Shown one piece after another: positions 11,057-24,292 of a stretch of DNA of 46,963 nucleotides (positions within the stretch are counted from its first letter, which is position 1; each line of letters begins with the position of its first letter). This DNA is from Chromera velia (taxonomy: Eukaryota > Sar > Chromeraceae): contig JAHBMJ010000473.1 of assembly GCA_018398765.1 (NCBI GenBank), forward strand, positions 1-46,963, read 5' to 3'. Under the pieces are notes generated by a model, which had not been told where the DNA came from, did no database searches, and worked only from the letters and a program-made list of their open reading frames with translations. Made by a program: the position numbers and the translations under genes.

Positions 11057-12214
11057 TGTTACACACTTTTATATGTAACAAGAGGGGGGTCAGGGGTAAT
11101 TGTTATACAATTTACTTTATGTAACACTACAGGATGGGTGTAGAAACTTACTTTTCCACATAAAACCGTGACGTGAACCTAACTTTTAACAAAAAAAAAA
11201 AAAGAAAAAGAAAAGTTGAGGACATATTTTTTTTTTCTTCTTTTTTTTTTTTTAATGTGCGGCACCTAGTAGCTAGGCCACCAAGGTGGTACTGAGGGTG
11301 ATCAGGCTAGCTACCAGTGTATCTCTACCAGTCTCTATTCTAATTAAACAACTCCCTAGACAACATATCTTTTTGTTGCACCACCCTTTGCAACTAGCCT
11401 TGCAATACGTGAACGTTAGCGTGAAGTTGCCGTGAACGACACTCAAAATAGTGGGGCAACACTTTAAGAAGCTGCCTGCCTTCTCTGTCTGATAGTAAGA
11501 CACTCTCAGACATTAACTTTGAGAATAGAGCGATAAGCTCAACTCTACACTCAACTGAAGCGCAAGTAAGCGCAACTGAGCATGAGCCTTTGTGCATACT
11601 TCCACAGAGGCACATGAGATTCCTAAATTCCCTTTGCACGAAGCAACGAACGGCTTCCTCCCAATAGCTATCCAGTGAGCAGACAGGCAAAAAATATATA
11701 CAAAAAAACACAGCTGAGAGACCAGCGGCCTCAGAAAAGCTCAATCACAGACCCGTGAAGAAAAAGAACAGAAAACACAATACTAGACACAACATTACAC
11801 ATTCTAATCTCTGCAGTTCATTTTCGATTTTCCCCTTCTTCCGGGGGGGACCCTCCTTCTTCCTAGTGCCGATTTTGTTCTTTTCCGGCCTCTCCTTCTC
11901 TTTTATTCCATTTCTTTCGCTCTCCCTACCTCAATGCTTCTGAAATCATTGCAAAAGGGGGCGGTACGTGTGTGTGTGTATACCAAAAAACGCAGGGTCT
12001 CTCTCGAGCTCGACGAAGGAGCTAAGGGACGTGTGGGATGAGAGAGAGAGGGAGAGAGAGGGCTATTATGTCACCTCTGCTTCATTTTTTCTTGCTTTCT
12101 CCTCTCTTGAACTACGCTCCTCCCTCTCTCTCTCTTCTTTCCCTCGTTGCCCCCCGCTCGATCTGTCTCCATCGTAGTCGATGAACCTACCATACTGCAG
12201 TCTCCCTCCATTCT
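11057..12214. other. Intergenic stretch with no supported gene
   Basis: A palindromic TGTTACACAC...TATGTAACA lies just right of the LTR element. An A-rich run followed by a T-rich run (about 11190-11257) resembles the one at 5281-5340. ORFs here are short and show no recognisable motif. Confidence 0.4.
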
Positions 12215-12395
12215 TCAAGCCAGCATCCTTATCATATATTCGTAGTCAAGATCTTCCGCTTCGCCCGCCTCCATGCTGTAGCCAAGTCTGGTGAACTCCA
12301 AATTCAGGGACAGCTTGAGAGAACACACAACGGGCTTCATCCGGAAGTGGACGCTGTCGGGAACCCACATAACGAGCACAAGTTTCTTTACTAAC
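12215..12395 (-). CDS. Actin-depolymerising factor/cofilin, C-terminal exon (isolated)
   Basis: An open exon of 59 residues plus a TGA stop starts after a clean acceptor (TTTTGATGGCAG, - strand). It reads LVKKLVLVMWVPDS near its start and AEDLDYEYMIRML at its end. This is the C-terminal half of the ADF-homology domain: the beta strand and WxPD motif, the long actin-binding helix and the terminal acidic LDY helix. ADF/cofilin severs and depolymerises actin filaments. The frame is intact, but the Lys/Arg-rich actin-binding helix is less basic than usual. No N-terminal exon lies upstream on this strand. A matching N-terminal half is on the + strand at 23880-27284. It could be a displaced exon or a gene fragment. 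Confidence 0.65.
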
Positions 12396-12405
12396 CTGCC
12401 ATCAA

Positions 12406-12527
12406 AACGGATGGAGAGATGGATGGAGTCTGATAGGAAATAGATGGAGATGGATGGAGTCTGATGGGAGATGGATGGAGATGGATAGAGATGGGAGTCT
12501 CAGAGAGATGGAGATGGGAAATGGAAG
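12406..12527. repeat. GATGGA minisatellite
   Basis: Irregular repeats of ATGGATGGAGTCTGATAGG-like units adjoin the ADF C-terminal exon on its upstream side. Similar CCATCTCC/ATCCATCT words end the ADF N-terminal half near 27243-27270. Confidence 0.8.
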
Positions 12528-12719
12528 ATTTGTTTAAGTCGTAGATGGCTAGCTATGACACACACTTGCCGCCCGTTCAAATCATCAGGCTGAGCGTTGA
12601 TCTGATTGCAAAACCGTGCAAAACATTCCCCTCCCATCTCTTATCTCCTATCTCCCATCTCTCTTCTCCTTTGAAATTCTCCTCTCTCCCATCTCTCATC
12701 TCCGATCTCTCATCTTTCA

Positions 12720-13075
<356 letters not shown>

Positions 13076-13284
13076 TTCTTTTCAGTGTGTCTGTACAATG
13101 TGCATCGATCTAAAAATTAAAACTCAGTTACTAACTCAGAACTGTCAGTCAAATTATTATTATTTTTATAGAAGACTTAGAAAAGTTACTGATGATGATG
13201 ATCGTTGATGATGATAATGAGGTTGACTATTAAAACCCGGCAGCTATCGTGTTCCAATGGCAGAGGGCAGTCTGAGCATATTAT

Positions 13285-14645
13285 TGCTGCTACACTTGGA
13301 CCTTAAGAGTTACTAAAGGACTTTTGTAAAAAAGTCGCATTACTAGAATTATATAACTTTTTACTGGTTATCGACAACTTTTTTGAACCTGTTAGAAAGG
13401 TTAAGTTACCGTAATTTTACTCTTTTCTAGGCCATTATGATGATGTTCAAAGACTTTTCGGGGCCGTTCCCGCGCGTTCCCGTGAAGTTAAGAACCGTTA
13501 TACCCCCTGTCTCCCCGTTTCTTTCTCTGCACTGAGTCTGCAGGTGAAAGTGAGGACCGAGTTCAAGCTTATAGTGACCGTGGGTCACCAACTTCCGGAG
13601 AGTTCAGGGCCGACAATCTAAAATCGGAGTATGTTTTGCGGAGTGTGTCGTTCCGGAGAGTTCACGAAGGCCCGAAAGACCTAAAAACGGAGTATGATCA
13701 CCATCATCAGTGTGTAATGGCCCGAGGACCTAAATACGGAGTGTATTAGAGACACACACTGCGAGTTGTTGACCCACGATAGTGACCACAAAACAGCGTA
13801 CAAGACACTATAAGCACCCTCAAGAAGCCCGAGGGGGTAGGGGGGTGGGGCAGGCCGAGGAGCGGGTAAGGCGGTATTTCTCACTTCTTCTTCAGAGGGA
13901 TGCCCGAAAGGCCAGTGCCCTCATTGCTGCATGCCTAGGACTGGACTGATCGATCCTGGGGAGCAGTGTTTTACTAGCTAGTAGGCCTAAAGTTCAGCCG
14001 CTTTAGGTGAGCATTCACTAGCGTGCTCCTAGCTTGCAATATGATATGAATACTCATAAACTGCCCTTCACCATTGGGACACGATGGCTAGCAGGTTAAG
14101 TTACCTCATCATCATTGATGTAGTGATTCAAATTTTAAAATAGAGATCATGATAGACAAACAAGAACTTCTATATCACCTCCGTCTTCACCTCCTAGGCG
14201 GCCTCCGTAAAGTGACGGTATTAGTAGCTACTAGCCTCGTAAAATATTAAAAATGTTTCAACTAAATCTCTAGCTAAATCTTGAACTGATAGCAGCTTTA
14301 AATCATTTTATTGCATGTCTGAAGCAGAGAAAACATTTTAAAACAGTATCACTCTAGTTTTAAAAACACGGTGTTACAGTACCACTGTATAAACACTATA
14401 GTTTCATTATGATAGTATAGCTTTCCTACTAGCTGTAGTTTAGTAACTTTAGGGCATCATTTAATAATCTGCCTTGTGTGTTGTGACTTGCCGAACGCTA
14501 GACGCCTATTATGGGCCGATAGCGATGGCGTATGATGATGATGAGGGCATCTGTAAAAGTTACTAAAGTATGGTAACTTTAGGGAGTCATAGATCCTAAA
14601 GTTACTGCGCTATCCAGGTAACTCTTAAAGTTCAAGTATAATTGC
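13285..14645. repeat. Possible decayed element with short inverted ends and internal repeats
   Basis: CTTGGACCTTAAGAGTTAC at about 13296-13314 matches the reverse complement of about 14620-14640 at 17 of 19 bases. Inside, 13590-13750 holds three imperfect copies of about 60 bp, with TTCCGGAGAGTTC, GGCCCGA..GACCTAAA and CGGAGTATG words. 14556-14632 has repeated AAGTTAC/GTAACTTT palindromic words. I see no gene. Confidence 0.35.
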
Positions 14646-14799
14646 TGCATATATGCATTAGGCTAGCCTAGGAGTATAGAAGCTCGCTCAGAGACTTTCA
14701 CTACTAGTGACTCTCCTAATGTGACTCTAAAGGTAGGGACTTTAAGGAGAGAAGGGGGGGGTCCGATCTGAATGATTAGGTCTTGGGGGGGGGAAAGGG

Positions 14800-15135
14800 G
14801 GAGGGTCGACCCATACGGTCGGTTTTAGTTTTTTTTATGACCCCTCACTCTTTCGATTTAGGTAATTGGGCTATGACACACCAATCATTGATAATTAGTG
14901 GTAATAACTCTCCCTTTTTAGGTCTTTTAAGCGTTCATAACCTTTTTAGAACCACAATTCCGCAAAACACACCCAATTTCAGGTTGTTGACCCTGAATTC
15001 TCCGAGAGTTGATTATAAAACCAGACATTAATCCAATCCAAAAAATACTTGGATAAATACCTTATAGCTAAATTCGGTAATTGACGCCCAAATAATGGTT
15101 ATCGGTATTTATCCTAGGCGGTATTTAACAACTCT
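14800..15135 (+). repeat. Dispersed repeat, copy A
   Basis: It shares a left block (CGGTCGGTTTTAGTTTTTTT, then ATGACCCCT) and a right block (CGGTATTTAACAACTCT) with 28218-28452, in the same order and orientation. It is non-coding. Confidence 0.6.
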
Positions 15136-15417
15136 AAGTCTCTAACTAGATTCGGTTACTAGAACTATAGCACTAGAATTAACATATTTATTAGCATATT
15201 TATTGACCTAAATGTAACAGCTTTCCTATACTAAAATGACATCATAATGAATCATACAATATTCCCTGCTAGCTTGATCCAGTGCCACAGCCTAGGCCAC
15301 AGCTTGTCTGCATCATCTGCATGCACATCGATCGATCGATCGCTCAATGAATTCTGTTATCATCCATGCAAGTGGATTCTGAAATGGTCACGCACCGGCA
15401 GCCGTGGGTCGAGAACA

Positions 15418-17638
15418 TCAACCCCTCCCCCCTCCCCCAACAGGACTCCCTCCCAGGAGATCCTGAGGAGGCTGGTATCCCCCCCCTCCGGCTTTCCCCC
15501 CTTCTCCCTGACCGTTCTCATTCCCCTCCGACTCGCTCTCGCCCCCCTCTTCAGAGCTGCCCCTCTCCACGTCCAGACCGTCTTCGTCATCCTCATTCAC
15601 CTGCAAACCAAAAAGACGAATTAAGAACAGATAGTCTTCTATGGATTCCATGTGATTGTCTAGACTGTTCCTGTCTGCCGCAGAAGAGAGTCCAACAGGC
15701 CACCCCCGTCAGGCAGGCCTCTTCGCTCACTTGGGGTGAGGGAAACCAAAGAATGAACAAAAGATGCGCGCACGAGAAAGACCATATGCATACATCGTCG
15801 CATGTGTATAAAACCAAAAGGCAGCCACTTAAAGGCCCTACGATTCAACTAACAATTTAGTAGAGGCTGACTATGCATGAAAATAGACCAACCCAGCTTA
15901 ATTAAGTCTTCCAGCAAAAAAGAAAAACGTCAATCACTTCCTTACCTTCACGTGAGCTTTTCCCAATTTCCCTCTCTCCAGCGGTTTTCGCATGCAGATC
16001 ATTTCAGTACCAGCAACACCAGTCTGAAAAGAATCAAATTACGTGCCAAAACAATGATATGCATCCAAATCAAACCTCTCCTGCGACGGACCCACCTCAG
16101 GAAGCTCATAATCGTCCTCCCCAGAATCCTCTTCATAAGCGTGGCCGAACACCCGCGCGCCCCCGTTTGCATCCCCCGGACTGTATGCCCCCCCTGCGTG
16201 TACCCCTCTACCCCCCTTCCCCCTACTCCTTTGTGACATCGATGGTGCGAACATGAAGGTTGTGGGTTCTGTGTCGCTGTGTGAACACCGCGGGTTCAGC
16301 TTTCCCTTGTAGAGGACGAAGTGCTGGAAAAGAATGATCGTGTCGTAAGAGACGGCTACGAGACCAATGATGATCTTCGGAATGTTCCCTGCCAATTGAC
16401 GCACGCACAGGCACACAGACAGAAGAAGCAATTTGTTGATTGATTCGCACCCCAAATGGAATGGCGCAAAAAAGTATCAATGCGGCAACGATCCGGGGAC
16501 TGTACCCTCCAGACAGGTGTAGGCAGGCGAGTTGGACGAGCAGAGAATGTGAAGAAAAAATCCTGTTCTGGTTCGGACAAGCAGAGACACCACAGCGGAA
16601 ATAGACCGACCAAGAACGAAGGAGAGGTCCCGGTAGTTCACTGCATCGATTCCGTTCTGTGCAAGAGAGAGGAAGCCCCCAAGAAAATCGAACACGAAAT
16701 TCTTCGCCTGCATGACAGACAGGCAGCATCACACAGGAGGAAATTAGGAGAGAAAGCGAGCGACGGAGAGAAAAGGAAGAGCACAAAAAGAAATCAATGG
16801 AGAGAAGAGGAAAGACGCACAAGTCCCTACATATCCAGCAAATGCGTACACACAGGGGTGTGTGCGTGTAAGTGGAAAATATTGGAGCCATGGTTGTGTG
16901 AAATTTTGTATCTGATGAAAAGCATGAAGAACTTTTTCTCTGACTCACTTCTCTTTTCTTTGTTCTTCCCGAACGACCAGACTTGCCGGACACCCGAAGA
17001 AAAGAAAGAAAATCAGCATGGAAGTGTAGCGCACAGAGGAAGCCAGGGGTGCACATGGGAAAGAGAGAGGAATAAACAGCATGCCATGTTCTAGAGAGAC
17101 TCCAAAACCCAGCGCACCCACACAAAGAATGATCTTCACTGCCTGACTCGCCTGCACCGACTGACTGACCTCCATCCCGTCCGTGCTCTCATAGAAGAAG
17201 TTCAGAAGCACCTGAGGAATATACCTGTGTCGGAAGGGAAGCATAGTTCAGAGGTTGGGGAGAAGATTGGAATAGAAAGCTTCTCGGGAAGGATGGCAGA
17301 CATCTTCGGCGAGACACGGGGAACAAAGAGGGCGCAGACCAGAAGGAACAGAACAAAGGTCCAGGGGGAGAATGGGAAACCCAACTTCCGATCAAGAAAC
17401 GGCTGTCCCTGTCTCACCAATCTGTCACTAGCAGGGAATTCGCAAATTCATTCACCCATTCATTATCGATCTTCGCTTTCTCTCTATCGTTCTTGTTTTC
17501 TCGTCTTTTTTTCTCCTTGTGTCTGGTTCTGTCCAATACTGCTTCCCGATACTTCGTCCTTTTTCTCGAAATCGAAAGGACGTTGGCTGAGTGCACGGAC
17601 TGCTTGGCTCGCTGCCTGCCTGACTGCCTGCTAGTCCT

Positions 17639-17669
<31 letters not shown>

Positions 17670-17703
17670 GTCTGTCTATCTATCTATCTGTCTGTCTCTC
17701 TCA

Positions 17704-17738
<35 letters not shown>

Positions 17739-19153
17739 ACATTCACACATTCACACAGGAGAAGAAAGCTAGAGAGACAGCTAGAGAGACAAATATTCAC
17801 TCACTCACTCACTCACTCACTCACGAACTCACTTGATGCACGTGATGGTCGCCTTGACGAGGCCCAAGAAGGTCATCACGCTCCAGCTCTCCAGCAGAAA
17901 ACCCGCACCCCACAGAGAGGGCCCAGAACCGGAGGAAGACCCCGAAGCCGATCCAGAGGATGCAGAGGAGTCTGAGGGAGGCAGGGCACCCCCCACCCTT
18001 GCTACCTCCTCGTGCCCCTGAATCGAATAGTGCTGGTTCCGTGCCACCATCTTCGCCATGGGCACGTGGGACGTCGCGGTGGCCCAACTGCAGTCAGGGA
18101 AGAATATCTTTGCTCATATTCTCTCTGGCAGTCGTTTCGCAGCTTTGATGAAGCATTCTCTTATGCCCCTGAAAGGACAGACTGACCCAGCAATCTCATG
18201 GAGCCGTGTGCAGACAAATCGAGATGCGCTTTTTCGGCTATTGCGTGCAAACAAATGGAAAACTCATGTACAGAAGAGGGAGACAATCTAGAGAGGAAAA
18301 CGTGAGAAATAAAACCAAGAGAAAAGTCAAAAGACTGGTCTTCCGAGCGTCCAAATGAGAGAGAGAGAAAGAGCGACAGAGAGGCAAAGAAGAAGCCGGC
18401 CTACTTGAGCATTCCTATTGATGCCATCACCACATGTGCCCCAATTGCCAAAGCAAACGTCCAAAACACGATCTTGCAAGGTTTCGTCACCCTCTGCCCT
18501 CCCTTGTCGTAAACCATTGCCTGTCCCCAAGTGAAGAGACTGATGGCGAAAGCGTGAGCAGCAAAAACGATGTCTTGGGCCTGCAGAGGAAAAAAAGGCA
18601 GAATAGAATTAAGGAACACGAGAAGGAATTTTGGAGACCGACGCTTGCGAGCTCTGGGCGAAACTCTTCGTGGAACAGAGATCAGCGAAGACTGATGGGT
18701 GCTCAAGCAGAAGAAATAGAACACTTTTTCCTGTTTCACCCGATCACTTTGACTTTTTGGGTATGCTCGCAGGAAGGAGAAAAGCAAGCGGAGCAAACTG
18801 ACAAATAAACATCCGTGGATGGAGACGGCGCGACAAAGTTTCCTCCCGACAGACAGAAACAGAAAAAAAAAAGAAAGAAAAAAGGGTCCCCAGAGAGCGA
18901 GTGGGGAAGGATTGAATGAGAGGCCCCCAGAGAGGGAATTAAGAGGAGGAGAGACGAAGAAAAACAAAGAAAGAGAGGTCTTCATTTGTCTTCTCTTTTT
19001 CTCTTGCACCGGACAGAAGCCCAGAGAATGAACGAATAGGCGGAGAATCAAGGGAAGGAAGTTCACAGCAATCTGACCTCCACAGCATGCGCAAGTTTGT
19101 GTTGGATCTGCAAGCACTCAACGGGGCCACGGAACGAGTGAAGGGATGCATGT

Positions 19154-19200
<47 letters not shown>

Positions 19201-19541
19201 TGTGTGTGTTGCGTACAGAGAGAGACAAAAGGAGACAAGGGGGACGACATAAGACGACTCAGAGAATCTCCTTTTGTTCCCTCGTGCTTCGTCCGTTTCA
19301 GAGTCTGTCACGACCACACAGTCGTTCCTTCATGACAAGACAGCCGGGGGCCCGATGCATGGAGTTCCTTTGTGAATTCCCTTCAATCCCTCCAGAGCCT
19401 TTCATTCCGATCTGCCGTCAATCCAGTACACGAGCAGGTAGGTGGTCAAAACTTGGTGGCCGGATCCGCTGGGAGGCGTCTGTTTTCTTCTCTTTCCTTC
19501 GTGCTGATCTTCTGCCAGGCCGACCCACGCACGCTAAGCAT

Positions 19542-19572
<31 letters not shown>

Positions 19573-20506
19573 TATACACAAATACACACGCACACAGAGA
19601 GAGAGAGAGGGAGAGGGAGAGGGAGAGAGCAACCTACCTGCACTCTATACTGCACGATTGTGTACACAGTATAGCACCCGAATCCAAACACGTTCAGAGC
19701 GACAAAGTCTAGGGACATCCCGACGACGCTGTTGCGCTTCCAGTTCAAATAAACCTGCGCATGCATGCATGGAAACGCGGCAAAGAATGAAAGAAAGCCA
19801 GAAAAGGTCCACGAAATGATTTACAGAAAGGGCAAAACAATCATGGAAGCAACGCACTGTGTCCATGCATACACCTAAGTGCGCACTGCATGTGAAAGGC
19901 AACGAGGCACAAAAGTTAAAAACACACAAAGAGCAAAAAAACGAGCGATTCATGCCTCTAGAAAAAGGACAGAGACACACAGCCACAGAAAGAACGACTG
20001 AAAGCAACAAACAAGCAGAGGCACGCAGACAGACACGGATAGTATGAGGTTGATTGTTTGTCTGTCTCTGCATGGTTTCAAGGCAGAAGAAAGGATGTGC
20101 GGAAACGCACTCACCCACTGCCCCCATCCACACACCCACCCACCTGAGGGTAGAATGAAATCGTCCAAAACAGAACGTACAGAACCCCGCAGAGCTCCGA
20201 CAGAAACTCCAAAAAAGCAGAGGGACCTTCATCAAACCCCCCACTACCTACAGAGGCAGAGGCAGAGGCTGAGGTCTTCACACCGTCTCCCCCCTCCCCT
20301 GCCTCCTGGTGGGCGTGGGCCCCGGCCTGCGCCTCCCCCTTGGCTGCTTCGTGAGTTGCTGCCACCGCGTCTTCCTCCGTTGCGGCTGACGTCTGTCCGC
20401 CTTCCGATACGGGATGGGCATGGGCGGCCTCGTTGGGTTTGCTGCTGGGTTTTTCTGCCTCTGTCGGCGCCGTTTTTTCGTCCGGTGCGGGGATGTAGAC
20501 GGGGGT
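15418..20506 (-). CDS. Cystinosin-type PQ-loop transporter (3' part of a probable cyclase-cystinosin fusion gene)
   Basis: Nine exons with matching phases: 20506-20144, 19754-19638, 19107-19078, 18580-18405, 18087-17833, 17224-17170, 16707-16611, 16388-16096 and 15600-15418 (TGA). This part has 522 residues; human cystinosin has about 367. It opens with an Ala/Glu/Pro-rich linker. The first PQ loop spans an intron (LYVLFWTISFYPQ then VYLNWKRNSVVGMSLDF). After it come AHAFAISLFTWG, KGGQRVTKP, the second PQ loop (KYIPQVLLNFFYESTDG), NFVFDFLGGFLSLAQN and VSYDTIILFQHFVLYK. The Asp residues of FDFLGG and VSYD match conserved intramembrane acids of cystinosin, a proton-coupled cystine exporter of the lysosome. 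Exon 9 adds a Ser/Gly-rich loop. The tail is acidic and cytosolic, and I see no GYDQL-type sorting motif. The first exon has no ATG and an upstream in-frame TAA, so it needs an upstream exon. Confidence 0.9.
17637..17825. repeat. Compound microsatellite in intron: (TCTG)n, (CA)n, (TCAC)n
   Basis: 17637-17700 is TCTG/TCTA, 17704-17737 is CA, and 17798-17825 is TCAC. All are intronic, directly 3' of the exon ending at 17833 on the - strand. Confidence 0.9.
19157..19210. repeat. (TC)n(TG)n intronic microsatellite
   Basis: A TC run is followed by a TG run. It lies upstream (- strand) of the 30-nt exon at 19107-19078. Confidence 0.9.
19540..19628. repeat. (CA)n and (GA)n intronic microsatellite
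   Basis: A CA run is followed by a GA/GGGA run. It begins just after the donor of the exon ending at 19638. Confidence 0.9.
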
Positions 20507-20903
20507 CTGCAATATTTTGGATTGCGTTTGGTTTTTTGTCAGCAAAGCCTTTTCTTTTTAAAGTCCTGATCTGAAAATGTAATGGTGTAGAGGTCATAGC
20601 GAGTGAGGAGGACAAGCGATGCTGATTTTCATGTTGAAGAGGGACGCAAAAAGGAGAGGGTGACAGGAACATGGATAGCATCTGAACTTCTGAGGAAACG
20701 CTGAGCGACAGGTGGCCTGTCTTTCTGTCGTCACACGCAGTAACTGAAGGGGCTACTTCGGCGTCTCTCATGCGCTCAATGTGTACCAATATTGCAGTCA
20801 ATTGCAAGCACACCAACGGAACCTTTTCGGCAATCCAATCTGCCTGCAGACCCACCAGCCCCAATGGCCACTCTTCAAAGTGACTGAAAAACAAGCCTTG
20901 CAA

Positions 20904-20931
20904 GGAAGGAAGGAAGGAAGGAAGGAAGGAA
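20904..20931. repeat. (GGAA)n tract in the intron joining cyclase and cystinosin exons
   Basis: About seven copies of GGAA. They lie inside the 448-bp interval between the last cyclase exon and the first cystinosin exon. Confidence 0.9.
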
Positions 20932-20954
20932 GAATGCTGTCCGGACAGACTGAC

Positions 20955-23172
<2,218 letters not shown>

Positions 23173-23879
23173 GATCTGGTGAGTCAAGCATCAACCTCTC
23201 AACTCTTTGACAGCCTGCAGGGAGTCTAGAAGACTGGAGCGGCCCTGCTGGTGTGCTGTTGGATGTTAGGTGGTTAACGTGAAGTGTTGTTCTAATGAAG
23301 GAGGAATGGCACCACCAGATCAGTATCGACAGCCTTGCAGAAAGGCCACAGGGGGGGGAGATTTCGCAGGATGTAACGAAAGTGCCTTCATGCGGTCCCT
23401 CTATGTAGCTTTGAAGAAGTCATTGAAGCTGTTCAGAGGATCGAGCATTTCTCTTGGGACTTAATTCTCTTGAATCTCTTCTGCGTAATTATGCGTATCA
23501 CGCGCGCGCGTATCGGTCGATCGCGCAGCAAGCGCGATGCCAAGCGTGCAGCGTGCTCATGGCCCCGGAAAGCGAAGCGGGGGTAAGCGGGACATTGCAG
23601 TTTGAATCCTTAATTGTCAGACTCAACTCAGAGTCAACTCAGTGCTCTTGCATGAGAGAGGCCACGTCACGATTCGTCGGGAACATATTGTTATAACATA
23701 GCCTACAGCGTCATTCTTGACTCGCCGCCCACCCTTGCACTCTCAAGTCCCCTTGCACTCTCAAGTCCTGAACAGATTTGGAGGGTTCAGATCAGACCAT
23801 GTTTATTTTCAAGTCTCTGATTGTTTGTCTCCTGGCTCTCGGATCCGGTAGACAGGACCTCTTCCAGCGAAAGCTCCAG
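23173..23879. promoter_or_regulatory. Upstream region between the cyclase gene and the ADF fragment
   Basis: This interval separates the - strand cyclase start (23172) from the + strand ADF exon (23880). It contains a CG-rich alternating tract (ACGCGCGCGCGTATCGGTCG, about 23499) and a perfect 18-bp tandem repeat at 23733-23750 and 23751-23768 (CCTTGCACTCTCAAGTCC). I recognise no core promoter motif. The 5' UTR and promoter of the cyclase-cystinosin gene should lie here. Confidence 0.35.
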
Positions 23880-23978
23880 TCAACTATCGCTATCCGTGAC
23901 GATTTGAAGTCGACGTACGTTGAGATGAAGATCCGTGATTCGCATAAGTACATTAAGTTCAATATCCACGGTGATACA

Positions 23979-24292
23979 TGTAGGGCCTGTATGAGGCGCC
24001 ACCGTGAGGCTGGCGGGGCACCTATCTGATTGACGGGTTGCTCGCACAGAGTATGGGTGCGAGATCGATGAGCGCGTACGTCTGTGCATTGATCAATATT
24101 TGCAGTGAAGCATGCGTTCTGTTTGAAGCCATTGAAAGGGCATGATGATGGACTTAGCAGTATGACCATTGATTGTCAGACCTTACGATATAGGACTCCC
24201 TCAAGACCATCTGAAGATTTATGCTCCAGTTAAAGCTACCATACTGCTAGGGTTCTTATTTCATATCTAGAGCCCCATGTGCACCTCTGACA
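23979..24292 (+). repeat. 5' LTR of the ADF-inserted element
   Basis: It is 314 bp, TG...CA, and identical to 26780-27093 except for 15 differences, all transitions by my count. Confidence 0.9.

Noticed and set aside
17637-17825. Clustered short repeats that might suggest a CRISPR or telomere-like array
   Set aside because: Simple tetra- and dinucleotide microsatellites without spacers; no TTTAGGG-type repeats anywhere in the window.
19372-19674. + strand ORF with VNPVHEQ before a GTAGGT, resembling the cystinosin VNPV loop
   Set aside because: It is on the strand opposite to all other exons of the gene, and the 30-nt exon at 19107-19078 fills the gap in phase.
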